Source: an uncultured Phocaeicola sp. (GTDB lineage Bacteria; Bacteroidota; Bacteroidia; Bacteroidales; Bacteroidaceae). From it: 48,059 nucleotides of DNA. The stretch lies in the NCBI GenBank assembly GCA_944320855.1, contig CALUJF010000021.1, forward strand, positions 1 through 48,059, in the 5' to 3' direction. Made by a program: the position numbers and the translations under genes. The notes under the pieces are model-generated. The model was not told the origin of the DNA. It saw nothing but the letters and a program-made list of their open reading frames with translations, and did no database searches. This document shows positions 33,531-43,132 of the stretch, one piece after another; within the stretch, counting starts at the first letter, position 1; each line of letters begins with the position of its first letter.

Positions 33531-34934
33531 TCAGTTTTTCTTATTCTCATCTTGCGACCATCCGCCTCCAAGAGCTTTGTACAGGTTTACGAGAGTAATC
33601 TGTTTGTCGCGAATAGCATTGCTTAATCCTATCTGTGCATCAAGATATCCACGCTGAGCATCAAGCAGGTCAATATATCCTATCACTCCGTTTATATACT
33701 GTAGTTCGGCAAGGTCGAGCGCACTCTTCGATGCCTGCTCCAGTCTTAGCCTGGTTTCGTATATATCACGTGTCTTGTTGAATTCTACGATAGCATTTCT
33801 TGCTTCCTTGAATGCATTCAATACAGCTTTCTCGTATGTGTAAGTAGCCTGTTCATATGCAGCCTTCTTGGCTTTCAGTGCGGCACGGTTTTTACCGAAA
33901 TTAAAAATAGGAGTTATAAGTGAACCGGTTATAAGGTGATGAGGTGATTTCAGTACATCTACCAGTTCTTCACTCTCTGTTCCGAAGCTGGCTGTCAGGG
34001 TAAGCCGCGGAAACATGTTTGTATATGCCACACCAACAGCTGCATTGGCCGCTATCAGCGACTGTTCTGCCTGTCGTACGTCAGGACGTCTTTCAAGAAG
34101 GCTTGACGGCAAACCTACAGGGAGCGTTGAAGGAAGAAGTACATCTTCCGGCAGTACGGAACGGCTTATGGAATGTGGATATTCACCTGTCAGGAAAGCT
34201 ATTTCGTTTTCCTTAAGAGTTATCTTTTTCTCAAGGTCCGGAACAAGTGTTGCTGTTCTTGCCAACTCCACCTGAGCCTGACGGAAAGCTGTTTCGTTTG
34301 TCAAACCACCTTCATATCTTATTCTTGCCAGATACAGACTTTCACGTCTTGCATCGACGGTCTTGCGTACGATGGCAAGCTCATTGTCCAAAGCCACAAG
34401 TTCGAAATACGACTGTGCTATCTGTGCTATAAGACTCATTTTCAGAGCACGCTGGTTCTCAATAGAACCCATAAATTCAGCCATGCTCTTGTCGCGTGCC
34501 CAACGTAAATTCCCCCATAAATCCAGTTCCCAGGAAATTCCGAATTTAATATCGAACTGGTCATCAGGTTTAGGGTTATTACCACCATAATTTTCCATTT
34601 CCTCCTCGGCATAGATTCTGTTAGTTATTGAAGGAAACATGTTTGCCCAGTTGATATGTTTCATTGCTGCCAGCTCCTTTATGCGTGCACCGGCTATAAG
34701 CATATCCTTGTTGTATTCAAGTGTTTTTCTAATCAGTGCCTGCAGGGTAGTGTCTGTGTAGAGCTGTTCCCATGGGAAATCTCCTATAGACGTGCTGTCC
34801 ATACTCATGCTGTCAAGCACTTCCGGCATTCTCATCTCTGGGCGGGTATAGTGCTTCCCCAGCTGACAACCACTTGATGTGATTGTCAGAATTGCTATGA
34901 ATGTCAGTTTTAATATAGATGCTATATGTTTCAT
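33531..34934 (-). CDS. RND efflux outer-membrane lipoprotein (NodT/OprM type)
   Basis: A 467-aa outer-membrane channel of tripartite efflux pumps. Signal peptide with lipobox SSGC (Cys23), 'HYTRPEMRMPE' after it, and the two OEP repeats with 'WELDLWGNLR', 'LLERRPDVRQAEQSLIAANAAVGVA' and 'LFNFGKNRAALKAKKAAYEQA'-type segments. The last gene of the operon: it begins three bases after the RND stop (34938). Confidence 0.93.
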   Translation of the reverse strand: MKHIASILKLTFIAILTITSSGCQLGKHYTRPEMRMPEVLDSMSMDSTSIGDFPWEQLYTDTTLQALIRKTLEYNKDMLIAGARIKELAAMKHINWANMFPSITNRIYAEEEMENYGGNNPKPDDQFDIKFGISWELDLWGNLRWARDKSMAEFMGSIENQRALKMSLIAQIAQSYFELVALDNELAIVRKTVDARRESLYLARIRYEGGLTNETAFRQAQVELARTATLVPDLEKKITLKENEIAFLTGEYPHSISRSVLPEDVLLPSTLPVGLPSSLLERRPDVRQAEQSLIAANAAVGVAYTNMFPRLTLTASFGTESEELVDVLKSPHHLITGSLITPIFNFGKNRAALKAKKAAYEQATYTYEKAVLNAFKEARNAIVEFNKTRDIYETRLRLEQASKSALDLAELQYINGVIGYIDLLDAQRGYLDAQIGLSNAIRDKQITLVNLYKALGGGWSQDENKKN

Positions 34935-34937
34935 AGG

Positions 34938-37900
34938 TTATGCTTTCTTAATGTTGATACTTTTCTGTTTAGCCTTTCCTGTTATTTTGTATATCATAAC
35001 GAAGAAGAACGGTACAAGTATTATTCCTATAGTAACGGCTACAATCATTCCGAAGAATACACCGGTACCAATAGCCTGGCGGCTGGCAGAACCAGGACCT
35101 GTGGCCAAAACCATAGGCAGCATACCGAGGATGAATGCCAGTGATGTCATCAGGATAGGTCGGAAACGGAGTCTTGCCGCATGTATTGCAGATTCTATTA
35201 CATCTCTTCCTTTATCAACTTCATCTTTGGCAAATTCTACGATAAGGATGGCATTCTTCGCTGCCAGACCTATAAGCATTACAAGGCCAATCTGGAAGTA
35301 AGTATCATTTTCCAGTCCGCATAATGTTACTCCGGCATATGCACCGAGCACTGCTACAGGAAGTGAAATCAATACCGCGATAGGTACGGTCCAGCTTTCA
35401 TAAAGTGCCGCCAAGAAGAGGAATACGAACAGGAATACCAGTGACAGTATGATTCCGGTCTGACCTCCGGCCTGTTTTTCCTGATATGACAGACCGCTCC
35501 ATTCCACTCCGATGTTGTCAGGCAGTTTTTCGCGTGCTATCTGTTCAAGTATATTCATAACCTGTCCAGAGCTGGCACCGTTGGCAGTTGTTCCGCGTAT
35601 AACTGAAGTGTTGAACATATTGAAACGTTTGATACTTCCCGGTCCTGTGGTGTAATCAGTTGTTCCGAGAGCTGTAAGCGGAATCATATCACCCGATGAA
35701 CCTTTTACGAAGAACAGCCCGATGTTTTCACGTTGCTGGCGATAAGGAGCTTCTGCCTGGATATATACACGGTAAATACGGTTGAACATATTGAAGTCGT
35801 TCACATATACCGAACCGGTATAAGTCTTCATCGTAGAGAATACATCAGCCATTGGAACTCCTGCAAGCTTGACTTTGTCGCGGTCCACGTCGAAATAAAG
35901 CTGTGGAATCTCTGCTTGTAGTGATGATGACAAGCCGGCTATTTCCTTATGCATAGATGCGTAATGCATAAGTGTGTCTGTTGCACGGACTAAATCATCG
36001 TAAGTAGCTTCACCTCTGGCTTCAAGCTGCATTTCGAAACCTCCGGCTGTACCGAGTCCCGGAATTACCGGTGGAGTAGAAAGGAATACCTTGCTTTCTG
36101 GATATGTCTCAAGTTCCTTTTGCACACGTTCCATCACTTCGTCTATAGTAGTGTTGTCGCGTTCTTTCCACTCTTTAAGAATTACTGTAAGCTGGCTTCT
36201 TGCCTGGCTTGTACCTACACGTGGGCTGGTACCTGTTACATTCAGGATGTATTCTACTGCAGGATCTTTCATTATGAAATCAATAGCCCTGTCAGTGACT
36301 TCCCGTGTACGTTCAAGTGTGGCTGTTTCAGGCAGCTCAAGTTCCACGGTAAAGTATCCCTGGTCTTCTACAGGAAGGAAACTTGTAGGAACAAGTCTGT
36401 GGAAAACATATATGAATACCAGTGCCATGCCAAAACCTGCCATTACGCGACGAGGATTCTTTATAAACCGGTTTATGTATTTCACATAATGATTGTTACC
36501 TATACCCAGCCATTTGTTTATCCAATTGAAAACCTTGTTCTTAGGCTTGTCCGGATCTGTTGGTTTCAGAATCAGAGAACACATTACAGGACTTAATGTC
36601 AAGGCTACTACCGTCGACAAAAGTACAGAAACTACAATTGTTACTGTAAATTGGCGGTACAACTGACCTGTGATACCTGATAGAAAACTTACCGGAACAA
36701 ACACCGCAGCAAGTACAAGTGATGTAGCTATAACCGCTCCAGCCAGTCCTTCCATGGCTTTTTTCGTTGCCTCGTAAGGGCTTAGTTTCTCTTCCTCCAT
36801 TATGCGTTCTACATTCTCCACGACCACAATGGCATCGTCCACCACAATACCAATTGCAAGGACAAGTCCCAACAGTGTAAGTATATTCAGCGAGAATCCG
36901 AATATCAACATGAAACCGAATGTACCGATAAGCGATATGGGGACTGCAACTACAGGGATAAGGGTTGCTCTCCAGCTCTGAAGAGACAGGAACACCACCA
37001 CAATTACGAGGAACAGTGCCTCGAACAGTGTTTTATACACCTCATGAATAGACTGCGAGATGTAATTTGTCATATCGAATGGGAAATTGTATTCCAGACC
37101 TTCAGGGAAAGTCTGGCTGATTTCCTCCATTGTATCTTTTACTCTTTGTGCAACTTCCATCGCGTTGGCTCCCGGAAGCATATATATACCAAGTACCGCT
37201 GCATTACCACCGTTGATACCACTTTCAGTACTGTATGATGAGGCTTCGAGTGAAACTCTTGCCACGTCTTTCATTCTGATGAGAGAACCGTCCGGATTAG
37301 CTCTAAGTACTATCTCTTCAAACTGAGATGCCGAAGAAAGACGTCCCTGGGCTGTGATAGGGATAGTTATGTCTATACCGCTTGACATAGGCTGCTGACC
37401 CAATACTCCGGCTGCCGATTCGCGGTTTTGGTCTTTTAATGCACTTTGCAAATCCTTCACTGTCAGTCCGTAGTTGGCAAGCTTTGCAGGGTCTACCCAA
37501 ATCTGCATTGCGTAATAACGGCTACCAATATTTGATACTCTACCTACACCGGGAATACGCCTAAGAAGGTCGAGCACATAAAGAGTAGCAAAGTTACTAA
37601 GATAGATTTCGTCAAACTTAGGGTCGTCCGACATCAATGTAAGAGTCATGAGCTGGCTGGCTGCCTGTTTTTCAACTTCGATTCCGTTCTGAACTACTTC
37701 GGCAGGAAGTCTTGATTCTGCCAGTTTCACACGGTTCTGTATTTCCACCGATGCCATATCCGGATCTGCAGATATGTCGAAAGTTACTGTAGCAGAGAAA
37801 CTTCCGGTATTTGAGCTGTTTGATTCCATATAAAGCATTCCGGGAGTACCGTTAAGCTCCTGCTCTATTGGGGTGGCGACAGCCTGTGAAACTGTTACTG

Positions 37901-38063
37901 CGCTCGCACCAGGATATGATGCGCTGATTTTCACAACCGGTGGCGTTATTTGTGGATATTGGTCTATAGGAAGCATCATCAGGCCTATGATGCCCACTAT
38001 GACTATAAGTATTGAGATGACAGCCGAGAATACCGGTCTGTCTATGAAGAAACTTACTTTCAT
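34938..38063 (-). CDS. RND-family (HAE1) multidrug efflux transporter
   Basis: A 1041-aa inner-membrane pump with 12 membrane segments and two large periplasmic loops. The proton-relay motif 'GIVVDDAIVVVENVERIM' (Asp pair near 405) and 'PVAVLGAYAGV'/'GLAAKNAILIVEFAKD' in the second half are intact. The start 'MKVSFFIDRPVFSAVISI' is typical. It is AcrB-like. Together with the adaptor upstream and the channel downstream it forms a complete pump. Substrates cannot be told from sequence. Confidence 0.96.
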   Translation of the reverse strand: MKVSFFIDRPVFSAVISILIVIVGIIGLMMLPIDQYPQITPPVVKISASYPGASAVTVSQAVATPIEQELNGTPGMLYMESNSSNTGSFSATVTFDISADPDMASVEIQNRVKLAESRLPAEVVQNGIEVEKQAASQLMTLTLMSDDPKFDEIYLSNFATLYVLDLLRRIPGVGRVSNIGSRYYAMQIWVDPAKLANYGLTVKDLQSALKDQNRESAAGVLGQQPMSSGIDITIPITAQGRLSSASQFEEIVLRANPDGSLIRMKDVARVSLEASSYSTESGINGGNAAVLGIYMLPGANAMEVAQRVKDTMEEISQTFPEGLEYNFPFDMTNYISQSIHEVYKTLFEALFLVIVVVFLSLQSWRATLIPVVAVPISLIGTFGFMLIFGFSLNILTLLGLVLAIGIVVDDAIVVVENVERIMEEEKLSPYEATKKAMEGLAGAVIATSLVLAAVFVPVSFLSGITGQLYRQFTVTIVVSVLLSTVVALTLSPVMCSLILKPTDPDKPKNKVFNWINKWLGIGNNHYVKYINRFIKNPRRVMAGFGMALVFIYVFHRLVPTSFLPVEDQGYFTVELELPETATLERTREVTDRAIDFIMKDPAVEYILNVTGTSPRVGTSQARSQLTVILKEWKERDNTTIDEVMERVQKELETYPESKVFLSTPPVIPGLGTAGGFEMQLEARGEATYDDLVRATDTLMHYASMHKEIAGLSSSLQAEIPQLYFDVDRDKVKLAGVPMADVFSTMKTYTGSVYVNDFNMFNRIYRVYIQAEAPYRQQRENIGLFFVKGSSGDMIPLTALGTTDYTTGPGSIKRFNMFNTSVIRGTTANGASSGQVMNILEQIAREKLPDNIGVEWSGLSYQEKQAGGQTGIILSLVFLFVFLFLAALYESWTVPIAVLISLPVAVLGAYAGVTLCGLENDTYFQIGLVMLIGLAAKNAILIVEFAKDEVDKGRDVIESAIHAARLRFRPILMTSLAFILGMLPMVLATGPGSASRQAIGTGVFFGMIVAVTIGIILVPFFFVMIYKITGKAKQKSINIKKA

Positions 38064-38101
38064 AAATATGTAGCTTGGTTAAAGTTTACCTATGTGTATA
38101 T

Positions 38102-39304
38102 TCATTCGTTATTGCCATTGTCTTCATCGTCCTTTTTCTCGGACGGATTAGGGGCAACCTGTACTTTCACTCCAGGAGTAAGCTTGTGGAATCCTTCCGT
38201 AACGATTAATTCTCCGGGAGCTAATCCTCTTTCCACTATGACCTCATTTTTGAATTCAGGACCTATTTCGATGAAACGTCTTTCTGCAACAGAGTCACGA
38301 CGCATTACGAATATATACGAACCGCCTTTTTCGATGATAAGTGCTTTCTTTGGAACAACAGTCGCGTTTTCTCTTACATCCAGAAGAACCTTAACACTTG
38401 TGAACTGTCCCGGAAGAAGGACATGTTCCGGATTTGGAAGTTCCGCTCTCACCTGGAATGTACCTGTCTTAGGGTTTACCTGAGGAGAAGCGAAGTCCAC
38501 CAGACCTTTGTGCTCATATACACTGTTGTCAGGCAATGTTACAGTTACAGTCTGTTTCCATGTTCTTGTAGTATCTTTCTGTCCGAGTGTGACATTTCTT
38601 TCCTTGCTTTTCAGATAGTCGAGTGCAGTCATGCTGAAATCCACGTTCACTGTGTCACTTTTCACGATAGTGGCAAGCAGTGATTTTCCGCTTGTTCCGA
38701 CGAGAGTACCCGGGTCTACTAATCTTTCACTGATATGTCCAGATATAGGCGAGCGTACGATGGTATATCCCAATTCCTGTTCGGCCTGTTCCAAATCAGC
38801 CTTACTCATACCTACGCTTGCCTCCGCTGTTTCGTATGCTGCGATTGCATTGTCCAGGTCCAACTGGCTGGCAGCATTCTGTTCGTACAGCGGACGGATA
38901 CGGTCAAGGTCACGTTTTGCCTTAAGTGCCGTAGCTTCGTCTTTTTTCAGCTGTGCCCTTGCCTTGTCAGCCTTTGCTCTATATTGATCCTGATTAATGA
39001 CAAACAGAACCTGATCCTTCTTTACATAGCTACCTTCTTCGAAATGCATTCTTTCGAGGAAACCTTCCACTCTGGCTCTCACTTCTACGAAAAGTTGAGC
39101 ACGGATTCGACCAACATAGTCACCATATATCTCTACATCTTCCTGAATTACTGGCTCAACACATACTATTGGTCTTTCAATTACAGGTTTTTCCTTCCTG
39201 TTGAAAATAAAATAGATGCCAACAACTAAGATAATGCAGATACATGTGTAAACGGCTTGTTTTTTCTTGAATTTCAAGTCCTTTTTTGTCAAAAATCGTT
39301 TCAT
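38102..39304 (-). CDS. RND efflux periplasmic adaptor (membrane fusion protein)
   Basis: A 400-aa adaptor. A basic N-terminus and one membrane anchor (about 17-34) are followed by the lipoyl-like and hairpin parts: 'VRARVEGFLERMHFEEGSYVKKDQVLFVI', a coiled-coil hairpin of about 75 residues, 'RSPISGHISERLVDPGTLVG', then the beta-barrel and membrane-proximal domains. The start at 39304 (MKRFLTKKDLKF) is chosen over 39349. First gene of the pump operon, 38 bp before the RND gene. Confidence 0.93.
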   Translation of the reverse strand: MKRFLTKKDLKFKKKQAVYTCICIILVVGIYFIFNRKEKPVIERPIVCVEPVIQEDVEIYGDYVGRIRAQLFVEVRARVEGFLERMHFEEGSYVKKDQVLFVINQDQYRAKADKARAQLKKDEATALKAKRDLDRIRPLYEQNAASQLDLDNAIAAYETAEASVGMSKADLEQAEQELGYTIVRSPISGHISERLVDPGTLVGTSGKSLLATIVKSDTVNVDFSMTALDYLKSKERNVTLGQKDTTRTWKQTVTVTLPDNSVYEHKGLVDFASPQVNPKTGTFQVRAELPNPEHVLLPGQFTSVKVLLDVRENATVVPKKALIIEKGGSYIFVMRRDSVAERRFIEIGPEFKNEVIVERGLAPGELIVTEGFHKLTPGVKVQVAPNPSEKKDDEDNGNNE

Positions 39305-39591
39305 ATACTTTGCTGTTAATGTTTTTAGATGCCATAAAACTTTCGGCAATACTTATGCCATCGTTCAATGGTGAAGCTTATGTGGTTGATAATTAGTTTT
39401 TTATGTGGCTATATCTGTTTATTGCATTTGTTTAAAGTGTGTAATTTTTCCACAAAACTGTGGAATCAGGTTGTGATTTTTCTACTTGTTTTCAAATTCG
39501 GGCGTTTTTTTGTACAAATATTGCTCTGCAAAGATACGCATAAAATAGGAATAATTAATACCTTTGCAGCCGGAAAACAAAACTTGACTAT
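39305..39591. other. Divergent promoter region, 287 bp
   Basis: AT-rich region between the divergent efflux operon and the ThrE gene. A minus-strand -7 TATCTTTG lies at 39529-39536 and a plus-strand -7 TACCTTTG at 39559-39566; neither has an obvious -33 box. No regulator gene or operator-like inverted repeat was seen, which is noteworthy for an efflux operon. Confidence 0.5.
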
Positions 39592-40971
39592 ATGGAACAT
39601 CTTCAAACGACAGAAAAAGTACACGATGAGCTGTTGCTACATCGACGAGTAGATTTACTTCTACGCACCGGAAAACTTTTGGTTGAAAGCCTTGCCGACA
39701 CTAACCGTGTGGTAAGAAACATGAAGCGTACTGCCGCTTTCTTAGGTATTCCGGAAGAAAAACTTCACATCAATGTCAGCTTTACCATGCTTATGGTGAA
39801 CGTCAGCGATGGCGATTATTCTTTCACCAAGTTTCAGAGAATAGAAGGACATGGAGTGAACATGACAGCAATTTCTGCTGTAAGTAAATTGTCGTGGCGT
39901 GCCATAGAGAATGATTATACACTCGACCAGTATGAGGCAGAATTAGAGGAAATACGCAAGAGCAAGCGTAATTACACACCATGGCAGGTAGCCATAGGAG
40001 CCGGATTTGCCTGTGGCGGATTCTGTATTCAGTTCGGATGCGACTGGATGGCATTCCTCTATGCTTCTATAGCAGCCATTATCGGTATGAGAGTCCGTGC
40101 GCACTGCAACGAGTCGGGATTAAATCATTATATGGGTATAGCCATTGCCGCATTCGTTTCCACTATGCTTGCATGGGCGTCTACATTATTGCCTGCTTCA
40201 TGGACCACTACACCATGGCATCCGCTGTTGGCATGTGCGCTGTTCATCGTACCTGGTGTACCTTTGATAAACTTCGTGGATGACATGCTTGACAATTATA
40301 TACAAGTTGGTATTGTCAGAGCTGTAAACACATTGCTTATGGTATCTGCAATGGCTTTCGGTATTGCATTTGCGGTTAAGATATGCCATATAGAAAACTT
40401 TTTCCCGACAATAAGCATGGTACCTCATCACTCATATATTGAATATGCCATTGCGGCAGCTATCTCGGCGATGGGATTCTCCATGATTTTCAATATCCCT
40501 CGCCGTCTGTTGTGGGTCGTAGCTATAGGAGGTATCATAGCTGTATGTACACGTAACTTTGTGAATCTCGGTCCAAGTACAGACAACATTGGTCTTGACA
40601 TGGGACTTGTAATGGGCTCATTCGCCGGTTCTGTGTTGGTAAGCCTTATTGCTATTAAGGCCGTACACTGGTTCCACTGTCCTAACCATGTATTGACTAT
40701 CCCTTCTGTCATTCCTATGATTCCGGGTGTGCTTATGTACCGTATGCTTTTCGGTATAATCAACATGAACGTAGAATCTCCGGAGCAGATTTCAGTGCTG
40801 ATGAAAGCTATGCAAAGCGGTATCACTTCAGGTATGGTGATATTGTGTATCTCGCTTGGTGTAGCAATTCCAAATATCTTCGGACGTAAATACATTGCGA
40901 AAGAGAAGAACAAACGTCTGAAAGAGATTCTCGCTGACCGCAGGGCGCGCGGAAAATTCGTTGAATGGTAA
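39592..40971 (+). CDS. ThrE-family threonine/serine exporter (two-part fusion)
   Basis: A 459-aa membrane protein. The N-terminal DUF1212 half has a cytoplasmic region (1-140, 'RTGKLLVESLADTNRVVRNMKR') and about five membrane segments. The second half (about 290-440) is the ThrE C-terminal part with 'HVLTIPSVIPMIPGVLMYR'. In the family this exports threonine or serine. Some bacteria split the halves into two genes; here they are joined. A terminator follows at 41008. Confidence 0.88.
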   Translation: MEHLQTTEKVHDELLLHRRVDLLLRTGKLLVESLADTNRVVRNMKRTAAFLGIPEEKLHINVSFTMLMVNVSDGDYSFTKFQRIEGHGVNMTAISAVSKLSWRAIENDYTLDQYEAELEEIRKSKRNYTPWQVAIGAGFACGGFCIQFGCDWMAFLYASIAAIIGMRVRAHCNESGLNHYMGIAIAAFVSTMLAWASTLLPASWTTTPWHPLLACALFIVPGVPLINFVDDMLDNYIQVGIVRAVNTLLMVSAMAFGIAFAVKICHIENFFPTISMVPHHSYIEYAIAAAISAMGFSMIFNIPRRLLWVVAIGGIIAVCTRNFVNLGPSTDNIGLDMGLVMGSFAGSVLVSLIAIKAVHWFHCPNHVLTIPSVIPMIPGVLMYRMLFGIINMNVESPEQISVLMKAMQSGITSGMVILCISLGVAIPNIFGRKYIAKEKNKRLKEILADRRARGKFVEW

Positions 40972-41007
40972 TCGGATAATCAGTTATACATTTATATATA
41001 ATAAAAC

Positions 41008-41053
41008 AAGCTCCTGCATATTGGAATTCCTTCCTGTTATGCCGGAGCTTTTT
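41008..41053. terminator. Two-way terminator between thrE-type and plsC-type genes
   Basis: Stem AAGCTCC with GGAGCTT, about 29-nt loop containing partial inner pairing, followed by TTTTC on the plus strand and preceded by A-rich sequence that gives a T tract on the minus strand. Confidence 0.65.
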
Positions 41054-41076
41054 CTTTACTGTTTGTATATGAGTCT

Positions 41077-41829
41077 TTATTGGTCTGGATTATCAACCTT
41101 GCCTTTATATTCTTCAGGCAATGCACTTTCTATTACCTTGTACGATTCTTCCAGTGTTTCCTTAATGTTTTCCGTTCCTTTTGATTTAGGGAAGATAGGC
41201 TTGTGGATAGTCAGTTTCATAGGATGCCATGACAGCAATTTGCCTGTACGCGGCAGAATGTTGAACGAGCCGTCTATAGTCAGAGGTACTACCGGAAGCT
41301 GCAATTCGTCGGCCAACTGGAATGCTCCTTTTCTGAAAATTCCCATATGTCCGGTGAAAGTTCTTGCACCTTCAGGGAACACCACCAACGAAGTGCCGTC
41401 CTTCAGAACATGAAAGGCCTGTTCTATGGTTTCGTGTATCTTTCTTGGTCCTGATTTGTCTACGAAAATGAATCCGGCCGATTCGCAAGCCTTTCCCACG
41501 AACGGAATTTTTCTCAGACTCTTTTTCATCATCCATTTGAAGTTTCTTCCGAGAAATCCGTAAATAAGGAATATGTCGAACGAACCTTGATGGTTTGCCA
41601 CGAACACATACGACTGGTTCTTGTCAATATTTTCTCGCCCTTCCACTTTTATAGGCAGGAGAAGTGTGTAGCATGTTATCTGCGACCAGATTTTTCCGGG
41701 ATAATATCCCCAGAAATGTCCGTTACCCAAGTGGCATCCAATCATTGTAATCAATGCCGTGAGGATAGTTGTTATAAGGAATATAGGCAGCCCTATACAA
41801 ACCTGATAAATAATGTAGAAGAATTTCAT
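41077..41829 (-). CDS. 1-acylglycerol-3-phosphate acyltransferase-like (PlsC)
   Basis: A 250-aa membrane-bound acyltransferase. The H-x4-D catalytic motif is NHQGSFD (His80, Asp85), and the substrate motif 'VFPEGARTFTGHMG' is intact, as is 'FVDKSGPR'. One or two N-terminal membrane segments. It makes phosphatidic acid from lysophosphatidic acid in lipid synthesis. Preceded by the 8-nt leader array. The start at 41829 begins a hydrophobic segment at once. Confidence 0.9.
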   Translation of the reverse strand: MKFFYIIYQVCIGLPIFLITTILTALITMIGCHLGNGHFWGYYPGKIWSQITCYTLLLPIKVEGRENIDKNQSYVFVANHQGSFDIFLIYGFLGRNFKWMMKKSLRKIPFVGKACESAGFIFVDKSGPRKIHETIEQAFHVLKDGTSLVVFPEGARTFTGHMGIFRKGAFQLADELQLPVVPLTIDGSFNILPRTGKLLSWHPMKLTIHKPIFPKSKGTENIKETLEESYKVIESALPEEYKGKVDNPDQ

Positions 41830-41831
41830 AT

Positions 41832-41923
41832 TTATGAGTATTAAGTTTTTAAGTTCTTTAGTTTTTAAGTTTATGAGTTTATAATTTCTTTAGCTCTTAA
41901 TTCTTAATTCTTAATTCTTAATT
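41832..41923 (-). repeat. 8-nt then 7-nt leader arrays before plsC
   Basis: On the minus strand: four AATTAAG heptamers (41896-41923), then octamers such as AACTCATA, AACTTAAA and AACTAAAG, reaching three bases before the plsC ATG. The TAA stop of the upstream metallophosphoesterase (41904-41906) lies inside the heptamer part. Confidence 0.9.
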
Positions 41924-43058
41924 TTATAACCGTTATTTCCGGCCATGCCCCGAGTCGCATAGGAAACAGTACATGCCCCAGTCCGATGTTTACATAAAGT
42001 CCTCTATCTCCATCCATATACATACCGTTGTGCTCCGGATAGATGAATGACGAAACCGAGAACCCGAAGAAAGTAATCTGCATGTCGTGCGTATGTCCCG
42101 ACAGTGTCAGTTCTATATCTGTTTTCGGTATGACCTCTCTTCGCCAATGTGTAGGGTCGTGACTCATGAGAACCTGAAACATTCCTTCCGTTCCGGCAGA
42201 TGCGTCTTTCAGACGGGCATAATCCGGAAATGGAGGACGGCCGCTGTTTTCTACTCCTATCACAGCTATCGAGTCATTTCCTCTTTTAATGATGGTATGG
42301 CTGTTGTTCAGCATAGTCCAACCCATTCTGTTTTCGCGGGCAATGAGTGAATCCACGTTTGCTATTCTGTCTGCTTCAGAATCCCATTTTACATAAGTGC
42401 CATAATCATGGTTTCCCAATACAGAGTATACACCGTCTTTGGCTTTCAGTCCGGAGAATATATCGCTAAACTCTGTCAGTTCGTCAGCGCGGCTGTTTAC
42501 GAGGTCGCCTGTGAAAAGAGCCAGGTCGGCATTCTGTCTGTTGCACAGTTCAATAGCTTTTTGGAGAGCTTCGGGATTGCCTTTCCAGCTTCCGGAGTGT
42601 ATGTCCGACAGTTGCAGAATACGGTATCCGTCGAATTTCTCAGGTAGGTTGGGGGAATAGAATGTCACTTCCCTGACCTTGAAATTCTCTTTACCTTTAA
42701 TAGCTCCGAAAAGTATGTATCCCAACATTGCCAATGCAGGCAAGGCAGATACAGCAGCGTGAGGGATGTTCATACCGGTAATTCTATTCAACCCTCTAAG
42801 CAGAAGACTGAAGATTACAAATGTCAGTTTAGGGATGCAGAAACAAAGAGTGACAATAAGATATATGCCGAAGTAGTCGTGCAGACTGTTGTGCATGGCT
42901 ATGAAAACAGCTAACAGCACTAACAGCCCTATAGTCGGTCCCCATAGAAGCCTTTTATAAATCTTGCTGCCTTTGTTCTTCAGATATATACGGTGTATAT
43001 ACCAGTCGGGCAACAGCAGCATAAGCAGGAAGAATATTGCAACTCTAAGTAATATCAT
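41904..43058 (-). CDS. Membrane-anchored calcineurin-like metallophosphoesterase
   Basis: A 384-aa protein with about four N-terminal membrane segments (1-120) and a phosphoesterase domain (about 145-375). Metal-site motifs are LSDIHSG, 'LFTGDLVNSRADE', GNHDYG, 'LMSHDPTHW' and SGHTHDMQ. The group resembles YkuE/UPF-type enzymes whose substrates (perhaps UDP-diacylglucosamine-like lipids or cyclic nucleotides) are not clear. The last residues (LRIKN) are written by the AATTAAG array, so the C-terminus is probably variable. Confidence 0.9.
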   Translation of the reverse strand: MILLRVAIFFLLMLLLPDWYIHRIYLKNKGSKIYKRLLWGPTIGLLVLLAVFIAMHNSLHDYFGIYLIVTLCFCIPKLTFVIFSLLLRGLNRITGMNIPHAAVSALPALAMLGYILFGAIKGKENFKVREVTFYSPNLPEKFDGYRILQLSDIHSGSWKGNPEALQKAIELCNRQNADLALFTGDLVNSRADELTEFSDIFSGLKAKDGVYSVLGNHDYGTYVKWDSEADRIANVDSLIARENRMGWTMLNNSHTIIKRGNDSIAVIGVENSGRPPFPDYARLKDASAGTEGMFQVLMSHDPTHWRREVIPKTDIELTLSGHTHDMQITFFGFSVSSFIYPEHNGMYMDGDRGLYVNIGLGHVLFPMRLGAWPEITVIKLRIKN

Positions 43059-43062
43059 TTAG

Positions 43063-43132
43063 AATTAAAAATTAATAATTAAAAATTAAGAATTAGCAAC
43101 CAGCAACTAACAACTAACAACTGAAAACTAAC
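43063..43132. repeat. Ten consecutive 7-nt repeats between the phosphoesterase and MetH-activation genes
   Basis: Ten heptamers run without slip: five AATTAA(A/T/G)/AATTAGC, then AACCAGC, AACTAAC twice, AACTGAA and AACTAAC. The stop codon of the upstream gene (43128-43130) is inside the last unit. Confidence 0.9.
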
